DNA of 64,000 bases, taken from assembly GCF_034064985.1 (NCBI RefSeq), contig NZ_CP139249.1, forward strand, positions 3,100,001 to 3,164,000. The letters run 5' to 3'. The stretch is from Acinetobacter pittii. Its GTDB lineage: Bacteria > Pseudomonadota > Gammaproteobacteria > Pseudomonadales > Moraxellaceae. The notes beneath the pieces were generated by a model, which ran no database searches, was not told where the DNA came from, and was given only the letters and a program-made list of their open reading frames with translations. The first letter of the stretch is position 1. Every line of letters starts with the position of its first letter. Below are positions 53,298 to 63,119 of this stretch, in pieces. The position numbers and the translations under genes were made by a program.

Positions 53298-53915
53298 TTA
53301 TTTTTTATGAGAAAACTTTGGCATTCCAAAGGTTGGTGAGTTAAGTAAAAATGGCCAATCTTTTTGATAACCCAATCCATATTTAAACAGAGCAACTAAC
53401 ATACGAGCAGTTAAGCCCCAAATAATTTCATTATCAATCTGTAAGCTTGGGAAATATAAAGACTGATGAGCATACCGAACTTCATAGGGTGTTGGACGCG
53501 TCTCGATAAGTTGCTGTAAGGGCACAAAGAAAATTCGATCAATTTCGGTAGGCTGAGGTATTAAAGTCACCTCTGGAGGAATAAGTCCAACGATCGGTTT
53601 TACAGACAAACCACTTCTTGCACGCTGCATCGGCAAATCACCGAGCAACTGTACATCAAACGGATTTAAAGCTGTCTCTTCTTGAGCTTCTCTTAACGCT
53701 ACAACAATATTACTGGTATCACTAGGATCACGCTTTCCACCCGGAAAAGAGACTTCCCCCGCATGGTTGTTCATATGTATTGAACGGCGTGTAAGCAGTA
53801 CCTTTGGATTATTCTCATTCGTAATTGCAATCAGGACTGCAGCTTGTGCTTCTTGTATGCGGGTGGAAAAGCGCAATCTTTGCTGTAACTTTTGTGTTAG
53901 CAAGTGCTCTTCCAT
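53298..53915 (-). CDS. Nudix CoA pyrophosphatase-like hydrolase
   Basis: 205 residues from the ATG at 53915 (AGGTG upstream). The Nudix box is GGKRDPSDTSNIVVALREAQ followed by EETAL, and the SVKPIVGLIPPE segment and LTARMLVALF-type tail fit the NudL CoA diphosphatase family. It cleaves CoA or oxidised CoA derivatives. It lies 19 bp upstream of the gamma carbonic anhydrase gene in the same direction. Confidence 0.88.
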   Translation of the reverse strand: MEEHLLTQKLQQRLRFSTRIQEAQAAVLIAITNENNPKVLLTRRSIHMNNHAGEVSFPGGKRDPSDTSNIVVALREAQEETALNPFDVQLLGDLPMQRARSGLSVKPIVGLIPPEVTLIPQPTEIDRIFFVPLQQLIETRPTPYEVRYAHQSLYFPSLQIDNEIIWGLTARMLVALFKYGLGYQKDWPFLLNSPTFGMPKFSHKK

Positions 53916-54038
53916 ACCATTCACCTATTATTCTGTCTCTCTTTGCATCATATCTGAAAATCAAAGTTAGGGAATAGAGTTGATGCGTAAGTCTAAAAAT
54001 TCAGTTATGCTGAGGCATCTCTATACTCGATGATAATT

Positions 54039-54587
54039 ATGAGTTTCTGTGTAGCGTGTGGGCATAAAACCGAACAAAAAATTCCTTTAGGTGATCATAA
54101 AGTACGCCGTGTTTGTACTCATTGTGGAAATATTCACTATGAAAACCCCAAAGTAATCTGCGGTGCCTTAGCGTTATGGGAAGACAAAGTATTACTCTGT
54201 CGTCGTGCAATTGAACCCCGTTATGGATTGTGGACATTACCTGCTGGTTATATGGAATTGTTCGAAACCATGGAACAAGGTGCAGCACGTGAAACTCGTG
54301 AAGAAGCAGAAGCTGAGATAGAAATAGAGCAACTCTACTGCATGTACAATATTCCTCGTATTGGTCAAATTTATGTTCTTTTCAAAGCACAGCTGAAAGA
54401 TGGTATTTTTGGTGCAGGTGAAGAAAGTATCGAGAGTCGTCTGTTTGAAGAACATGAAATTCCATGGGGAGAACTCGCCTTCCCTAGTGTCGAACATACA
54501 CTAAGACACTATTTTGAAGATCGTAAAAAACAAGTATTCCCAACCCATCTTGAAACTTTGGGTACTCGTTTAGACCATACAGGTTAA
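54039..54587 (+). CDS. Nudix hydrolase with N-terminal zinc ribbon
   Basis: About 182 residues. A zinc ribbon (CVACGHKT, CTHCGN) precedes a Nudix domain whose box is GYMELFETMEQGAARETREE. This architecture is shared with NUDIX enzymes acting on NADH- or ADP-ribose-like substrates. An ATG three codons earlier (54030) is also possible; neither start has a strong binding site. A strong terminator follows. Confidence 0.88.
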   Translation: MSFCVACGHKTEQKIPLGDHKVRRVCTHCGNIHYENPKVICGALALWEDKVLLCRRAIEPRYGLWTLPAGYMELFETMEQGAARETREEAEAEIEIEQLYCMYNIPRIGQIYVLFKAQLKDGIFGAGEESIESRLFEEHEIPWGELAFPSVEHTLRHYFEDRKKQVFPTHLETLGTRLDHTG

Positions 54588-54600
54588 TCAATTAGATAAT

Positions 54601-54628
54601 AAAAAAGACCGCTTTTGCGGTCTTTTTT
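54601..54628. terminator. Bidirectional terminator between the Nudix gene and filF
   Basis: AAAAAAGACCGC and GCGGTCTTTTTT arms around a four-base loop serve the two convergent genes. Confidence 0.92.
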
Positions 54629-54642
54629 ATTTGTTTAATATG

Positions 54643-56577
54643 TTAAGACTTAGTTTTAATTGCTTTACAAGCTGGAATAGATTGATCGGCAAGTTTAATT
54701 GACACTGTTCCAGTAATACGTTGTGCTAATGCCTTTTCTTCATCAGTTGGAGTTACATTCTCAAGTGCATTATAACTCGCTTGTGTAGCAGCATGAGCGT
54801 TATACCAACTCGCCACTCCTTTTGCGCCATTATTAAGATTAATACTATTACTATCTACTTTATTTGCTAGTAAATTAAATAGATTCAGTTTTGCAGTTCC
54901 TGCTGATGGTCCGATAAATGTCAATCCAATAATTGCACCATCAATATTCGCAAATTTTTGATTTGCTAAAATCATACGTATATAGACTGAGCGATCAGAG
55001 TTTATCGGATTATTTAAAGTCGCAGCAGTTGTACCAATACGGTATTGTTGAACACCCAAACTATCAATCAAATTATTAGTAGTGACTGTAGCACATTGAC
55101 CCGACATATCAGTGTTTGTGGAATTTGGCTTAATATCAGTTCGGATATCGCCATGTTCATCAATAACGATACCTAAATTTACAGATTGGGCACCTGTTTG
55201 CTCAAAATTAAAAGTTAAAGTTGCATAGAGTGGAAAAATATAATTTTCTCCATTTTTAACATTACCTGCAGTTTTAAAAACACTACTTTCCAAGAAGCTA
55301 ATCTTATTTCCTTTATAAATATCTACTCCCCCATTATAGTTTTCTCCCCCCAGATTTTGCCTCCAACGGCCGTAATGTTGAGGATTTCCAGTAGTAAGAT
55401 TCGTCAAGCTTTTATATACAAACTCATTTCCGGCAATAGCATAGTCATTAAATAATTTGCCTTGATAAATTTGTAAATCTTCATTTGGATTATCCGATAA
55501 ACTTAAACGAAGAGGTGTAGTTGATTGAATTTCTCTGCTGATTGGATGAAGCCAAGTATTTTGTGCATTAACATTCATCTTGACTGGTTTAACATTTCGT
55601 AAAAGATTTAAAGGATCTGTTAAATCTTTTTTGACTCCATTCCATTGTAATCCATATCCTAATGTATAACCTTGACGGTCTGCCAATAAATACATTGAAT
55701 TTACGCTTTGCCGTAAGTTAGTAGAAGTACTTGCTTCGCAATTATCGTAAGAGTTGAGGTTACATCCCCTGAATAAAAAGGCTTTAAGAATATCTGTCGC
55801 TTCATAAGTACCCGCATTACTTAAATTAGTTGTTTGCACTAGTAATTTATATGCCTCATCATCTGAAATTGGGCTGACATCTAACCATGGTTTTAAAAGA
55901 CTCGCATAAGCCCCGCTTTGAAAATCTGCTGCCGTTATATTTTGTGAGAGCTTATTAAGTAGATCTTTTTTCTCATCTGTGATTTCTGTTGGTTGTATAT
56001 CTCCGATCAGATTATCACCTTTTTCAAAACCGATACTTTGAAAAATTTTCACTAAAGCAATTGCGACTTTAATTGTTTCATCATTTTTATCTAAAGTCGC
56101 CGGAGTTTTACCTGTGATCCCACTGGCCAAATCTAATAGCCTTAAGTACACGGGTAGTGAAGTTTTTTGAGTTCCATTATTCACAAAAGCTGTATATTTT
56201 CCTATTGTATCAAGCTTTACACTGCCTAAGAAAATCTGCTTATCACTTTTACCTTGTAAATAAAAACGTGCAGTATCACCAACTTTACATGAACCAGTAA
56301 CAGTATTTTCTGAAAGTGTTGTCGTAAAGTGCTGTCCCAAGGCAGTACTACAATCAAAATTAACTCCTGCAATTGGATAATCCAATGCAAACTCAAAACA
56401 ATTTGAATCTCTAGTCGAGTTACCACTTACACTTGGTTTGCAACTACCAGAAGTTAGGTTTCCATTATTACCCCCCGAATTCGGATCTTCATTAATGTTG
56501 GAACCACCACCACCACAACCATTTAATATTAATGCTAGAGTAGTCAGTGCAAATGGCCAGAAAACTTTTTTATTCAT
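54643..56577 (-). CDS. filF: Putative pilus system lipoprotein FilF
   Basis: 644 residues. The lipobox ALILNGC followed by a Gly-rich stretch marks an exported lipoprotein. The rest is a large Asn/Thr-rich, beta-type sequence with no catalytic motif. Position at the end of the filA-F run and overall character match the Acinetobacter FilF protein. It is probably the cell-surface or adhesive component of the putative pilus system; the mechanism is unknown. Confidence 0.82.
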   Translation of the reverse strand: MNKKVFWPFALTTLALILNGCGGGGSNINEDPNSGGNNGNLTSGSCKPSVSGNSTRDSNCFEFALDYPIAGVNFDCSTALGQHFTTTLSENTVTGSCKVGDTARFYLQGKSDKQIFLGSVKLDTIGKYTAFVNNGTQKTSLPVYLRLLDLASGITGKTPATLDKNDETIKVAIALVKIFQSIGFEKGDNLIGDIQPTEITDEKKDLLNKLSQNITAADFQSGAYASLLKPWLDVSPISDDEAYKLLVQTTNLSNAGTYEATDILKAFLFRGCNLNSYDNCEASTSTNLRQSVNSMYLLADRQGYTLGYGLQWNGVKKDLTDPLNLLRNVKPVKMNVNAQNTWLHPISREIQSTTPLRLSLSDNPNEDLQIYQGKLFNDYAIAGNEFVYKSLTNLTTGNPQHYGRWRQNLGGENYNGGVDIYKGNKISFLESSVFKTAGNVKNGENYIFPLYATLTFNFEQTGAQSVNLGIVIDEHGDIRTDIKPNSTNTDMSGQCATVTTNNLIDSLGVQQYRIGTTAATLNNPINSDRSVYIRMILANQKFANIDGAIIGLTFIGPSAGTAKLNLFNLLANKVDSNSINLNNGAKGVASWYNAHAATQASYNALENVTPTDEEKALAQRITGTVSIKLADQSIPACKAIKTKS

Positions 56578-56596
56578 TAGCTATCCTACTTATTTT

Positions 56597-57874
56597 TTAA
56601 CGTAATACCGAAATTTGAATTTGTCCTTGATTTGTTAACTCTTTTTCTTCAACATCCACCGCAGAGGATAAAGGTGTCATCATGATATATTTTGCTGAAG
56701 GTGGTACTTTTAATACACCTTGAATCGATGCATGCTGTAATATGGTAGAAGGATAAGATCTGCTTTTGAATCCACTTACACCCTCTAAGATACAGCCTTT
56801 ATCATTCAAAAAGATGACTAAAGGCCAGTAATATAGGGGTTTTTCATTACTAGCAGCAAATGATAGAAACTTTAAATTTTGAACAGAAGGATCTAGTTGT
56901 ACGATCTCATATTCAAATTTTTCTTTTAATGGCTTCCGCGGCCACAAATTTACTTCTTTATTTACACTAAGGGTCTTAATTGATTTGGTATAACCTTTAA
57001 CAAAACATTTATCTTGTTCAAAAGCCCTCTCTAATTCTTCTGAGGATAAGCGCATATATGTTGAAGCTAATACAACAACGGTTTGCTCATCTTGAGAGTG
57101 TCGATTAAAAAGCTGATCTAATGTTGACCGACTAACACCTTTTTTCCGTTCTATTGATTCAGTTCGCCCTAGGCCATCCGGCATAAGATAAAACCGTTTT
57201 TTCCCCTCTATATTGAATTCTTGATCTTCAAGAAATTCATTATTTACATACTCTACACCATCAATAGTTGTAAACTTAGACTTATCTTTTAAAGAGTCTG
57301 ACGAGGATGGAGCTTGAGAAGAACTTCTTATTGGTGGTGGAACTAAAGTGAGCTTTTTCTTCCATTCATCATTAGGAGTTGATTGGGATTTTTCTGTTTC
57401 AAGAGATTTGGTTTTCTTCACACGGATACTTAATTCGCTAATACTTATAGCACTTTCGCTAGTATCTTTGGGTGCAGTCGGTGCAGTCGGTGCAGTCGGT
57501 GCAGTCGGTGCAGTCGGTGCAGTCGGTGCAGTCGGTGCAGTCGGTGCAGTCGGTGCAGTCGGTGCAGTATTTAATTTCTTTTGTGTTTGCTGTTCTATTT
57601 TTTTCGGTAAATCTCTGTACTCTTTCTCTTTAATAATTATTGGATCTGGGATAATCACAGCCTCATTAAGTGAATTTTGAGAATTTATTTCTATTTTAGA
57701 AGTAGACTCTTTTTTTTGCTCAATATTTTTACTAGGCACGATCATAGGACGACCATCAGGACCTATAATCGTATAAAAACCATCTGCATAAGATAAAGAA
57801 ATACTTGCCATCGCAATACTTAAAATTGAGACAGTAAGTTTAGGGCGAAACATCCATTTATATTGTCTTACCAT
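56597..57874 (-). CDS. filE: Putative pilus assembly protein FilE with a (Thr-Ala-Pro)n linker
   Basis: 425 residues. A signal peptide precedes ADGFYTIIGPDGRPMIVP, a short DUF4124-like opening; the centre contains about eleven Thr-Ala-Pro triplets encoded by a perfect 9-bp repeat; the C-terminal half contains a beta-rich globular region ending in QGQIQISVLR. The start overlaps the filD stop by 7 nt (ATGGTAA). It is likely periplasmic, with the Pro-rich linker acting as a spacer. Confidence 0.82.
   Translation of the reverse strand: MVRQYKWMFRPKLTVSILSIAMASISLSYADGFYTIIGPDGRPMIVPSKNIEQKKESTSKIEINSQNSLNEAVIIPDPIIIKEKEYRDLPKKIEQQTQKKLNTAPTAPTAPTAPTAPTAPTAPTAPTAPTAPTAPKDTSESAISISELSIRVKKTKSLETEKSQSTPNDEWKKKLTLVPPPIRSSSQAPSSSDSLKDKSKFTTIDGVEYVNNEFLEDQEFNIEGKKRFYLMPDGLGRTESIERKKGVSRSTLDQLFNRHSQDEQTVVVLASTYMRLSSEELERAFEQDKCFVKGYTKSIKTLSVNKEVNLWPRKPLKEKFEYEIVQLDPSVQNLKFLSFAASNEKPLYYWPLVIFLNDKGCILEGVSGFKSRSYPSTILQHASIQGVLKVPPSAKYIMMTPLSSAVDVEEKELTNQGQIQISVLR
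57471..57569. repeat. 9-bp coding minisatellite in filE
   Basis: Eleven tandem copies of GGTGCAGTC (last copy ends in A), in phase with filE on the minus strand as the Thr-Ala-Pro repeat. Copy-number changes keep the frame and only alter linker length. Confidence 0.97.
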
Positions 57875-59532
57875 TTTGTTCTATAACTCAAACCAAGTAC
57901 TGTGACTTTTGTATTCGTTTTTACATCTAAACCCGCATAAGGGTTTAACAAGATATTATCGACACCGCATTTATTAGACAAAGTACTTGTACAGGCTGGT
58001 ATGTTGTCTCGACTACGTAAGAAACCAACTGAAAGATCTAAATCCGTATCGGTATCGAAACGATATCCAACTCCCAGACCAAACAATTGTGCATTATTAA
58101 TCGGGACCATTGTATTACGTTTGTCATCAGGGATAGCACTAGCACGAGGTTCATAACCAGCACGCAACTTCAGCCGATCTGTGGCAGAATATTCTAGCCC
58201 AATCCCCCAACTCCAAGGTGAAGTAAACTTTAATGGCAATGCTAAAGACGCTGGTGTTACCTCATTAGATAGAATTCTCGCCACTTGAAGTAATGAAATC
58301 TGACGATCAAACTCAAATTTAAATTTATCCCATGCGGAATAATCTGTCCAACCTACATCAAAATTCACTTGTAAATCTGGCAATAATTTATATTTAATCC
58401 CTGCTTGAAAATGAGCAGGGTATTCCAAATCCATTGCTACTAAACCAGACTCCATATTTGGGATATATCCAGGTAACTGTAAGACTGCTGAGGCAACGCT
58501 ACCAGTAGTTGATGAATTAAGACCAGCAATAAGTTGTTGTGGAGCTTTAGCATTATCTATTAGATACTTACCTTTCAACCGCATTTTAGCTGAACTTTGA
58601 TAAACCATACCAAAACTAAAATCATCTGTTGGTTCCCAAAGCAATCCCAGATTATAACTAGGACTCAATGACTGCTCTAATGAAACCTGTAGTGCACCCA
58701 TTTTGTTAAATGGATTCATTCCTTCTTGAGTATTACAAATACCTAGTAATATTAGATCGGTAAAAAATTCCTTATTATTTTTAAATGGTCTACAAACTAC
58801 TTCATCAACCATCCTGAGTACACCAATCATTTCATTTGGGAAACGTAGATCAGTGTTTAGGGCTATCGCGTTATAGGACATACCCACTGAAGCACCAATT
58901 GATAAATGGTCATTTACCTGATAACCAAAAGACGGTGATAAGTATGTAATACGCTCTACAGCAACTTGTTGCCCCATATAATTACTTGGGTTACCATTTT
59001 CCGCACCAAAACCTGCAACTAATGGTGCATACATTGCTGTTGCATAAGTGACTTTTGAGCCTGGAGGTTTATAAGCTATACCAGCTGTAGGTGCAACCAA
59101 TGGGTAGCCGGCACCTAAATCAACCATTTTTTTAAGAATGGGTACATATAAGCTGGCATATTCCACATCACCACGTACAGGTCCTTTGAAATCGGTACAT
59201 ATACCAACGGAAACCTCTGGCCCATCATTACATACAATAGGGTCATCTGAATAACCAAAAACGTTATATCCAGGTGGTGCGGAATATTCTCTTTGAATAT
59301 CAAAGTTCGCTAAAATTCCTTGTACATCTGTCTGCAAGCCGTCAATTTTTGCTAAAGCCGCTGGGTTAAAGTGAACTGCACTAATCCCTGGAGGATCTGC
59401 TGTCACCGCATTTCCCATCGAGAGTGATCGAATATCAACAGCTAGGTTTTGTCCTAATTGAGCATTGGCAAAGCTAGAGAAACCAGAGATAACAATTGCC
59501 GCGGTTAAAGGACATAGTTTAGGATATTTCAC
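57868..59532 (-). CDS. filD: FadL-like outer membrane protein FilD
   Basis: 554 residues. A signal peptide (FSSFANA) is followed by LGQNLAVDIRSLSMGNAVTA and SAVHFNPAALAKIDG, the OmpP1/FadL/TodX N-terminal pattern. Many amphipathic strands follow, and the C-terminus GLSYRTKW ends in an aromatic residue as barrels do. It starts at GTG with AAGGAG upstream, 12 bp after filC. The four Cys between residues about 240 and 275 are unusual for FadL. It may be the outer-membrane conduit of the system. Confidence 0.85.
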   Translation of the reverse strand: MKYPKLCPLTAAIVISGFSSFANAQLGQNLAVDIRSLSMGNAVTADPPGISAVHFNPAALAKIDGLQTDVQGILANFDIQREYSAPPGYNVFGYSDDPIVCNDGPEVSVGICTDFKGPVRGDVEYASLYVPILKKMVDLGAGYPLVAPTAGIAYKPPGSKVTYATAMYAPLVAGFGAENGNPSNYMGQQVAVERITYLSPSFGYQVNDHLSIGASVGMSYNAIALNTDLRFPNEMIGVLRMVDEVVCRPFKNNKEFFTDLILLGICNTQEGMNPFNKMGALQVSLEQSLSPSYNLGLLWEPTDDFSFGMVYQSSAKMRLKGKYLIDNAKAPQQLIAGLNSSTTGSVASAVLQLPGYIPNMESGLVAMDLEYPAHFQAGIKYKLLPDLQVNFDVGWTDYSAWDKFKFEFDRQISLLQVARILSNEVTPASLALPLKFTSPWSWGIGLEYSATDRLKLRAGYEPRASAIPDDKRNTMVPINNAQLFGLGVGYRFDTDTDLDLSVGFLRSRDNIPACTSTLSNKCGVDNILLNPYAGLDVKTNTKVTVLGLSYRTKW

Positions 59533-59544
59533 CTTAATATCTCC

Positions 59545-60737
59545 TTATTTTTGCTTTTTGCCAAAACCTAAAATATCTAAAGGGAAAGATAGACCAAGCG
59601 AAATATCTGGTGCATCTTCTGTTAAACCAATACCCACCGTACCATTGACAATCGTTTCAGGTGATACACGTACACCTAGAGCAAATGAGAGCATCGCACT
59701 ACTTTGATCTGGTGAAGTGTAAGATTCGTTGCCATTATCAAATTCAAATTCAGCATTCATGTTAAAACTTTGCTGATAGGACATTGTTAATGAAACGTCA
59801 TAGTTAAATGAGTAAGCAAAACCGAAAGAAAAACCACCACTAATACCAGGGTCAAATGAGGTTAAAGTTCTCGTCCCATTTTTTCCTCCCCCTCGCTGTT
59901 GATCTAAACCAGATTCTTTAAAACCATAATTAGCAGATGCGGAAGCGAATAAAACGACGGGATCGATATACTTACGAGTACTTGCTCCTACTCCTACAGA
60001 GTAATAACCTTTACCCGTAGAGAGCTCATCTAAGCCTATTTCATACGGACTGTCACCCGTTTTAGTGGATAGGCTACCAAAAAGAACTAATGGTAAACGT
60101 CCTTGCTTTAAAGGAAATGGCTCCCAACGAGCACCCAAAGAAATATCACCCAAACCAGCAGTGGTTTTATCTTTAATAATTTCAGACTTTGCAACGAAAG
60201 GTAAAGTTGCTGAAAGAGTTAAGTTATCAAGAACACCATATTGAAAAGTAAAACTATTTGTTAAAGTATGGTTTGCATCTTCTTCTACACGTAAACGATT
60301 AAGTTGAGAAGAATTATCCGATAAAGCTAAGTCAATTCGAGTATCACGATAATATGTATAATCAAGGTCATAATAAGAAGAAATAACCCCTTTTTTAATT
60401 AATGAGTATTGACGCTCATTTGAAGTAAATACTTCTTGTAAATTTGTTTCTTGACTCGCATCACCTTCTTTTTTCTGTAAAGCAGTAGCTGCTTGATTTG
60501 CTTCTGGATTAGCTGATGTAGGTGCAGATTCAGTGCCCCCCCCTCTGTGGTCGGAGCTGTTTTCTGTTCTTGCACTGAATTTGTTGTTGGCATTACTTCT
60601 GGCGTTGTACTCACCTCAGGAACAGCTACACTATTTTGTGTACTTGCTTCTACAACTTGGTCATCTGCATAAAGTGTATCTGTAATGGCAATTAAACTTA
60701 ATGCCAACACGCTCATCTTCATCCATCGATTATTCAT
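59545..60737 (-). pseudogene. filC: filC, frameshifted at a run of eight G (possibly phase-variable OFF state)
   Basis: From the ATG at 60737 (GGAAGAA upstream) the frame encodes a signal peptide (IAITDTLYA) and a Thr/Glu-rich region, then reaches G8 at 60536-60543 and shifts. It ends prematurely at 60399. In the other phase the sequence stays open without a stop from the tract to 59545. It reads TESAPTSANPEAANQAAT, then YSLIKKGVISSYYDLDYTYY, NSFTFQYGVLDNLTLSATLP and a beta-barrel-like C-terminus. One additional G, or loss of two, restores about 397 residues. The full protein resembles outer-membrane transporters of the MetA-pathway type. A sequencing slip is the other explanation. Confidence 0.85.
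60536..60543. repeat. Homopolymer C8/G8 tract within filC
   Basis: Eight consecutive C on the plus strand (G on the coding strand) at the exact point where the filC frame breaks. It is the only such long G/C run noticed in the window. Confidence 0.95.
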
Positions 60738-60782
60738 ATTTCTTCCCACCCAATCTATTTATTTTACTAAATTAAAATTTGA

Positions 60783-61616
60783 CTATTTACGTTTGTAATA
60801 AAGACGCATATAAGTTTCTATCGGTTGATTATATGTTGGAGAATGATTATCATTATCCAAAACGCGACGCATCGTTGAAGCTTTGTTTGCTAAACGGTCA
60901 TAATTAAATGTTGGATATTGCACATCAACAAAAGCATAACGATTGACTGTTGCATCTTCTACATGACGCATATCAGCTTCTTTTAATGCTAATAGATCTT
61001 TACGTTGAGATTCAGGAACAGAAATAACAAATAATGTATTATTATCCCAAATTTCTTTAAAACGATTTTCATCGAAGCTAATATTTCCTAAAGCAGGATC
61101 AGCTACATATACTCTTCCATCTTTATAAGCTTTATATACGACAAAATGTTTAAAACCAGCATATGAAATAGGAACGATTGCAGGTTGTCCAAGTTTAACT
61201 AAATCAGAAAACTCACCCCGATAACCGCCACTCTCTAAACCAATTGCGGTAACGAAACGCTTCATATCAAGTAATGAGAAACTTCGACGTTCAATAATAC
61301 GCTGATATTCGCCGTACTGTAGTAGACCGCTCATTGTCTGCTGTTCAGTCAGACTCGTCCCCACATAACCATTTAAGAGTGTAGTAAGAGCGGCTGAACC
61401 ACAACTATAATCATAGGCTTGTCGAACAATTCCACGGAACTGATCTTCTACAGCAGGTTTGATCTTGACGGGTTCAATATGACTACGGCGAAAAGATAAA
61501 TTACGTGAGTCGGCGGTTTCTGTATAATAAACAGTTCCCGGTGGCTTTTTTTCTATTTCGAAGGCTTCTGTCGCAAAGTAATACATCAATGCCGAGCCTA
61601 AAGCAATCTCTAACAT
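60783..61616 (-). CDS. filB: Putative pilus system C39 family peptidase FilB
   Basis: About 277 residues from the ATG at 61616, a GTG two codons earlier being the alternative. An N-terminal hydrophobic segment (ALGSALMYYFA) is followed by a papain-like C39 domain: RQAYDYSCGSAALTTLL with the catalytic Cys, FKHFVVYKAYKDGRVYVADP with the His and Asp. C39 peptidases cleave double-glycine leaders, but here no ABC transporter domain is fused. It may process a Fil component (inference). Confidence 0.85.
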   Translation of the reverse strand: MLEIALGSALMYYFATEAFEIEKKPPGTVYYTETADSRNLSFRRSHIEPVKIKPAVEDQFRGIVRQAYDYSCGSAALTTLLNGYVGTSLTEQQTMSGLLQYGEYQRIIERRSFSLLDMKRFVTAIGLESGGYRGEFSDLVKLGQPAIVPISYAGFKHFVVYKAYKDGRVYVADPALGNISFDENRFKEIWDNNTLFVISVPESQRKDLLALKEADMRHVEDATVNRYAFVDVQYPTFNYDRLANKASTMRRVLDNDNHSPTYNQPIETYMRLYYKRK

Positions 61617-61877
61617 AAGCACTTGGTCTAAATGGTGGCCTAACTGGCCTTATTCATTTTATTCTTAGAGCAATAGCTCTACATCCCTGTGTGTTGAAGA
61701 TACCTTTTTTTTCTGTAAAAAACAGCTTTTTTTTAATCTTTTTGATGAATGTATAGTTTTACTTTATTTAAATTGTTAATTAATTCTCACTTCGATTAAT
61801 TTCTTATCTATACATATAATATTTATATGATAATTTTAACTTGAACACTTATATTAAAGCCTCTTTTTTCATTTAAT

Positions 61878-61906
61878 AAAAAAGCGCGTATTAAACGCGC
61901 TTTTTT
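61878..61906 (-). terminator. Terminator hairpin between filA and filB
   Basis: AAAAAAGCGCG and CGCGCTTTTTT arms with a short loop, 18 bp after the filA stop. The rest of 61623-61877 contains no gene. In the fil cluster it would make filA mRNA more abundant than the downstream genes, or isolate filB-F with their own promoter. Confidence 0.88.
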
Positions 61907-61923
61907 ATTTCTGACTTTTAAAA

Positions 61924-62763
61924 TTAGTGTCCAGAAATTGTAATTGTAGAGTTAGCAACATTTAAGCCTTGAACTTCAACATCGCCAATTGAAGCAGCTG
62001 TACCCAAATGTACACCTTGTAAATATACATTCATTGCTTGAGTACTGTTGTTTTTAATTTCTAGTCCTGTTGTTTTTACAGAAATACCAGCATTAACATC
62101 TAGATCACCCGTGGCATTAGCACCACGTACCATGATTTTGTCAAGTTTGATCGTACCACCGCCAGCAGCATCTTTAATACCAAGATTAGAGATATTTAAA
62201 CCACCCTGCAAACTTGAATTCACTTTAATCATTGCACCTTGAGGAGCTGCACCTAACTGAATATTTGCCGTAATTTTACCTAAAGATAAATCTAAACCAG
62301 TAATGATTTCTGTTGGTGCTGTTTCAGTGATACCACGAGTTGCTGTAGTTTCATTTACAGTACCAGAAGTACCAACACCAATTGAGCCAACATGCACATC
62401 AACAGCACCAACCGTTGCAGCAACGTTTAAGAAAGCACCATTAGTACCAGAAGCACCATTCGTATCAATTGCTAAATTTAAAAGTGGATCAGTACCAGTT
62501 TGCTTAAGAGTAATACCATTAATTGCGATCGCACCCGCAGTACCTGATGCACCTAAAATTCCTGTTGCAGTACCTAAACCATCATTATCATGTAAATATA
62601 GTTTACTGATATTAATACCGTCAGTACCTAAAGCAATACCGATGTTAATACCATCTTGACCAGTAGCAGCACTAAGCGCAGCATCGTCCATTGACTGCAT
62701 TGCCATTGCATTTGCGCTGATAGCTAAAGAAGAAACTAAAGCAAGTTTAGTAAACATTTTCAT
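61924..62763 (-). CDS. filA: Putative pilus system protein FilA
   Basis: 279 residues from the ATG at 62763 (GGGAGAG upstream). The signal peptide ends near ANAMA, then QSMDDAALSAATGQDGI, a motif seen in related Acinetobacter surface proteins. The mature protein is rich in Gly, Ala, Thr and Ile with repeating beta-strand patterns (GILGASGTAGAIAINGI) and ends TITISGH. It is probably the major subunit of the putative pilus or surface structure, being first in the cluster and separated by a terminator. Confidence 0.82.
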   Translation of the reverse strand: MKMFTKLALVSSLAISANAMAMQSMDDAALSAATGQDGINIGIALGTDGINISKLYLHDNDGLGTATGILGASGTAGAIAINGITLKQTGTDPLLNLAIDTNGASGTNGAFLNVAATVGAVDVHVGSIGVGTSGTVNETTATRGITETAPTEIITGLDLSLGKITANIQLGAAPQGAMIKVNSSLQGGLNISNLGIKDAAGGGTIKLDKIMVRGANATGDLDVNAGISVKTTGLEIKNNSTQAMNVYLQGVHLGTAASIGDVEVQGLNVANSTITISGH

Positions 62764-62784
62764 TGAGCACTCTCCCAAGAGCAT

Positions 62785-63119
62785 TTATTTTTTGACTTAA
62801 CCACTCTCATTGTCTCAAATTGCATTTTTCTTTATATGGCAACCGAAACTTCCAATCCTTGAGTAGTTTTGCTTAGCAATTACTAAATTACATCTACGTT
62901 AATTTTTGTTCAACTAGTGTTGTGCATTTTTTGCCAACTACCCGACAAACGGTACACTCAAGTTTTTCTATACAAACCTTGCTAAAAACAATAAATTTTA
63001 AGTTAAAATTTCGCTCACTTTATCAGCAAAAAAGTTTAGTACTTAAAAGACTTTCTCCTGATGAAGTACAACTTATAGTAAACTAACTACTCTCTCATTA
63101 AACACTCTTTTATTTAAAA
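62785..63119. promoter_or_regulatory. Divergent promoter region between filA and pabB
   Basis: 335 bp of AT-rich sequence without a gene. It must hold the filA and pabB promoters; TTGTTCAAC and other elements near 62907 look promoter-like, but I could not define a unique pair. Confidence 0.35.

Noticed and set aside
57348..57680. 110-codon plus-strand frame with Gly-Ala-Val repeats
   Set aside because: It is the antisense of the filE 9-bp repeat, with no binding site or independent support.
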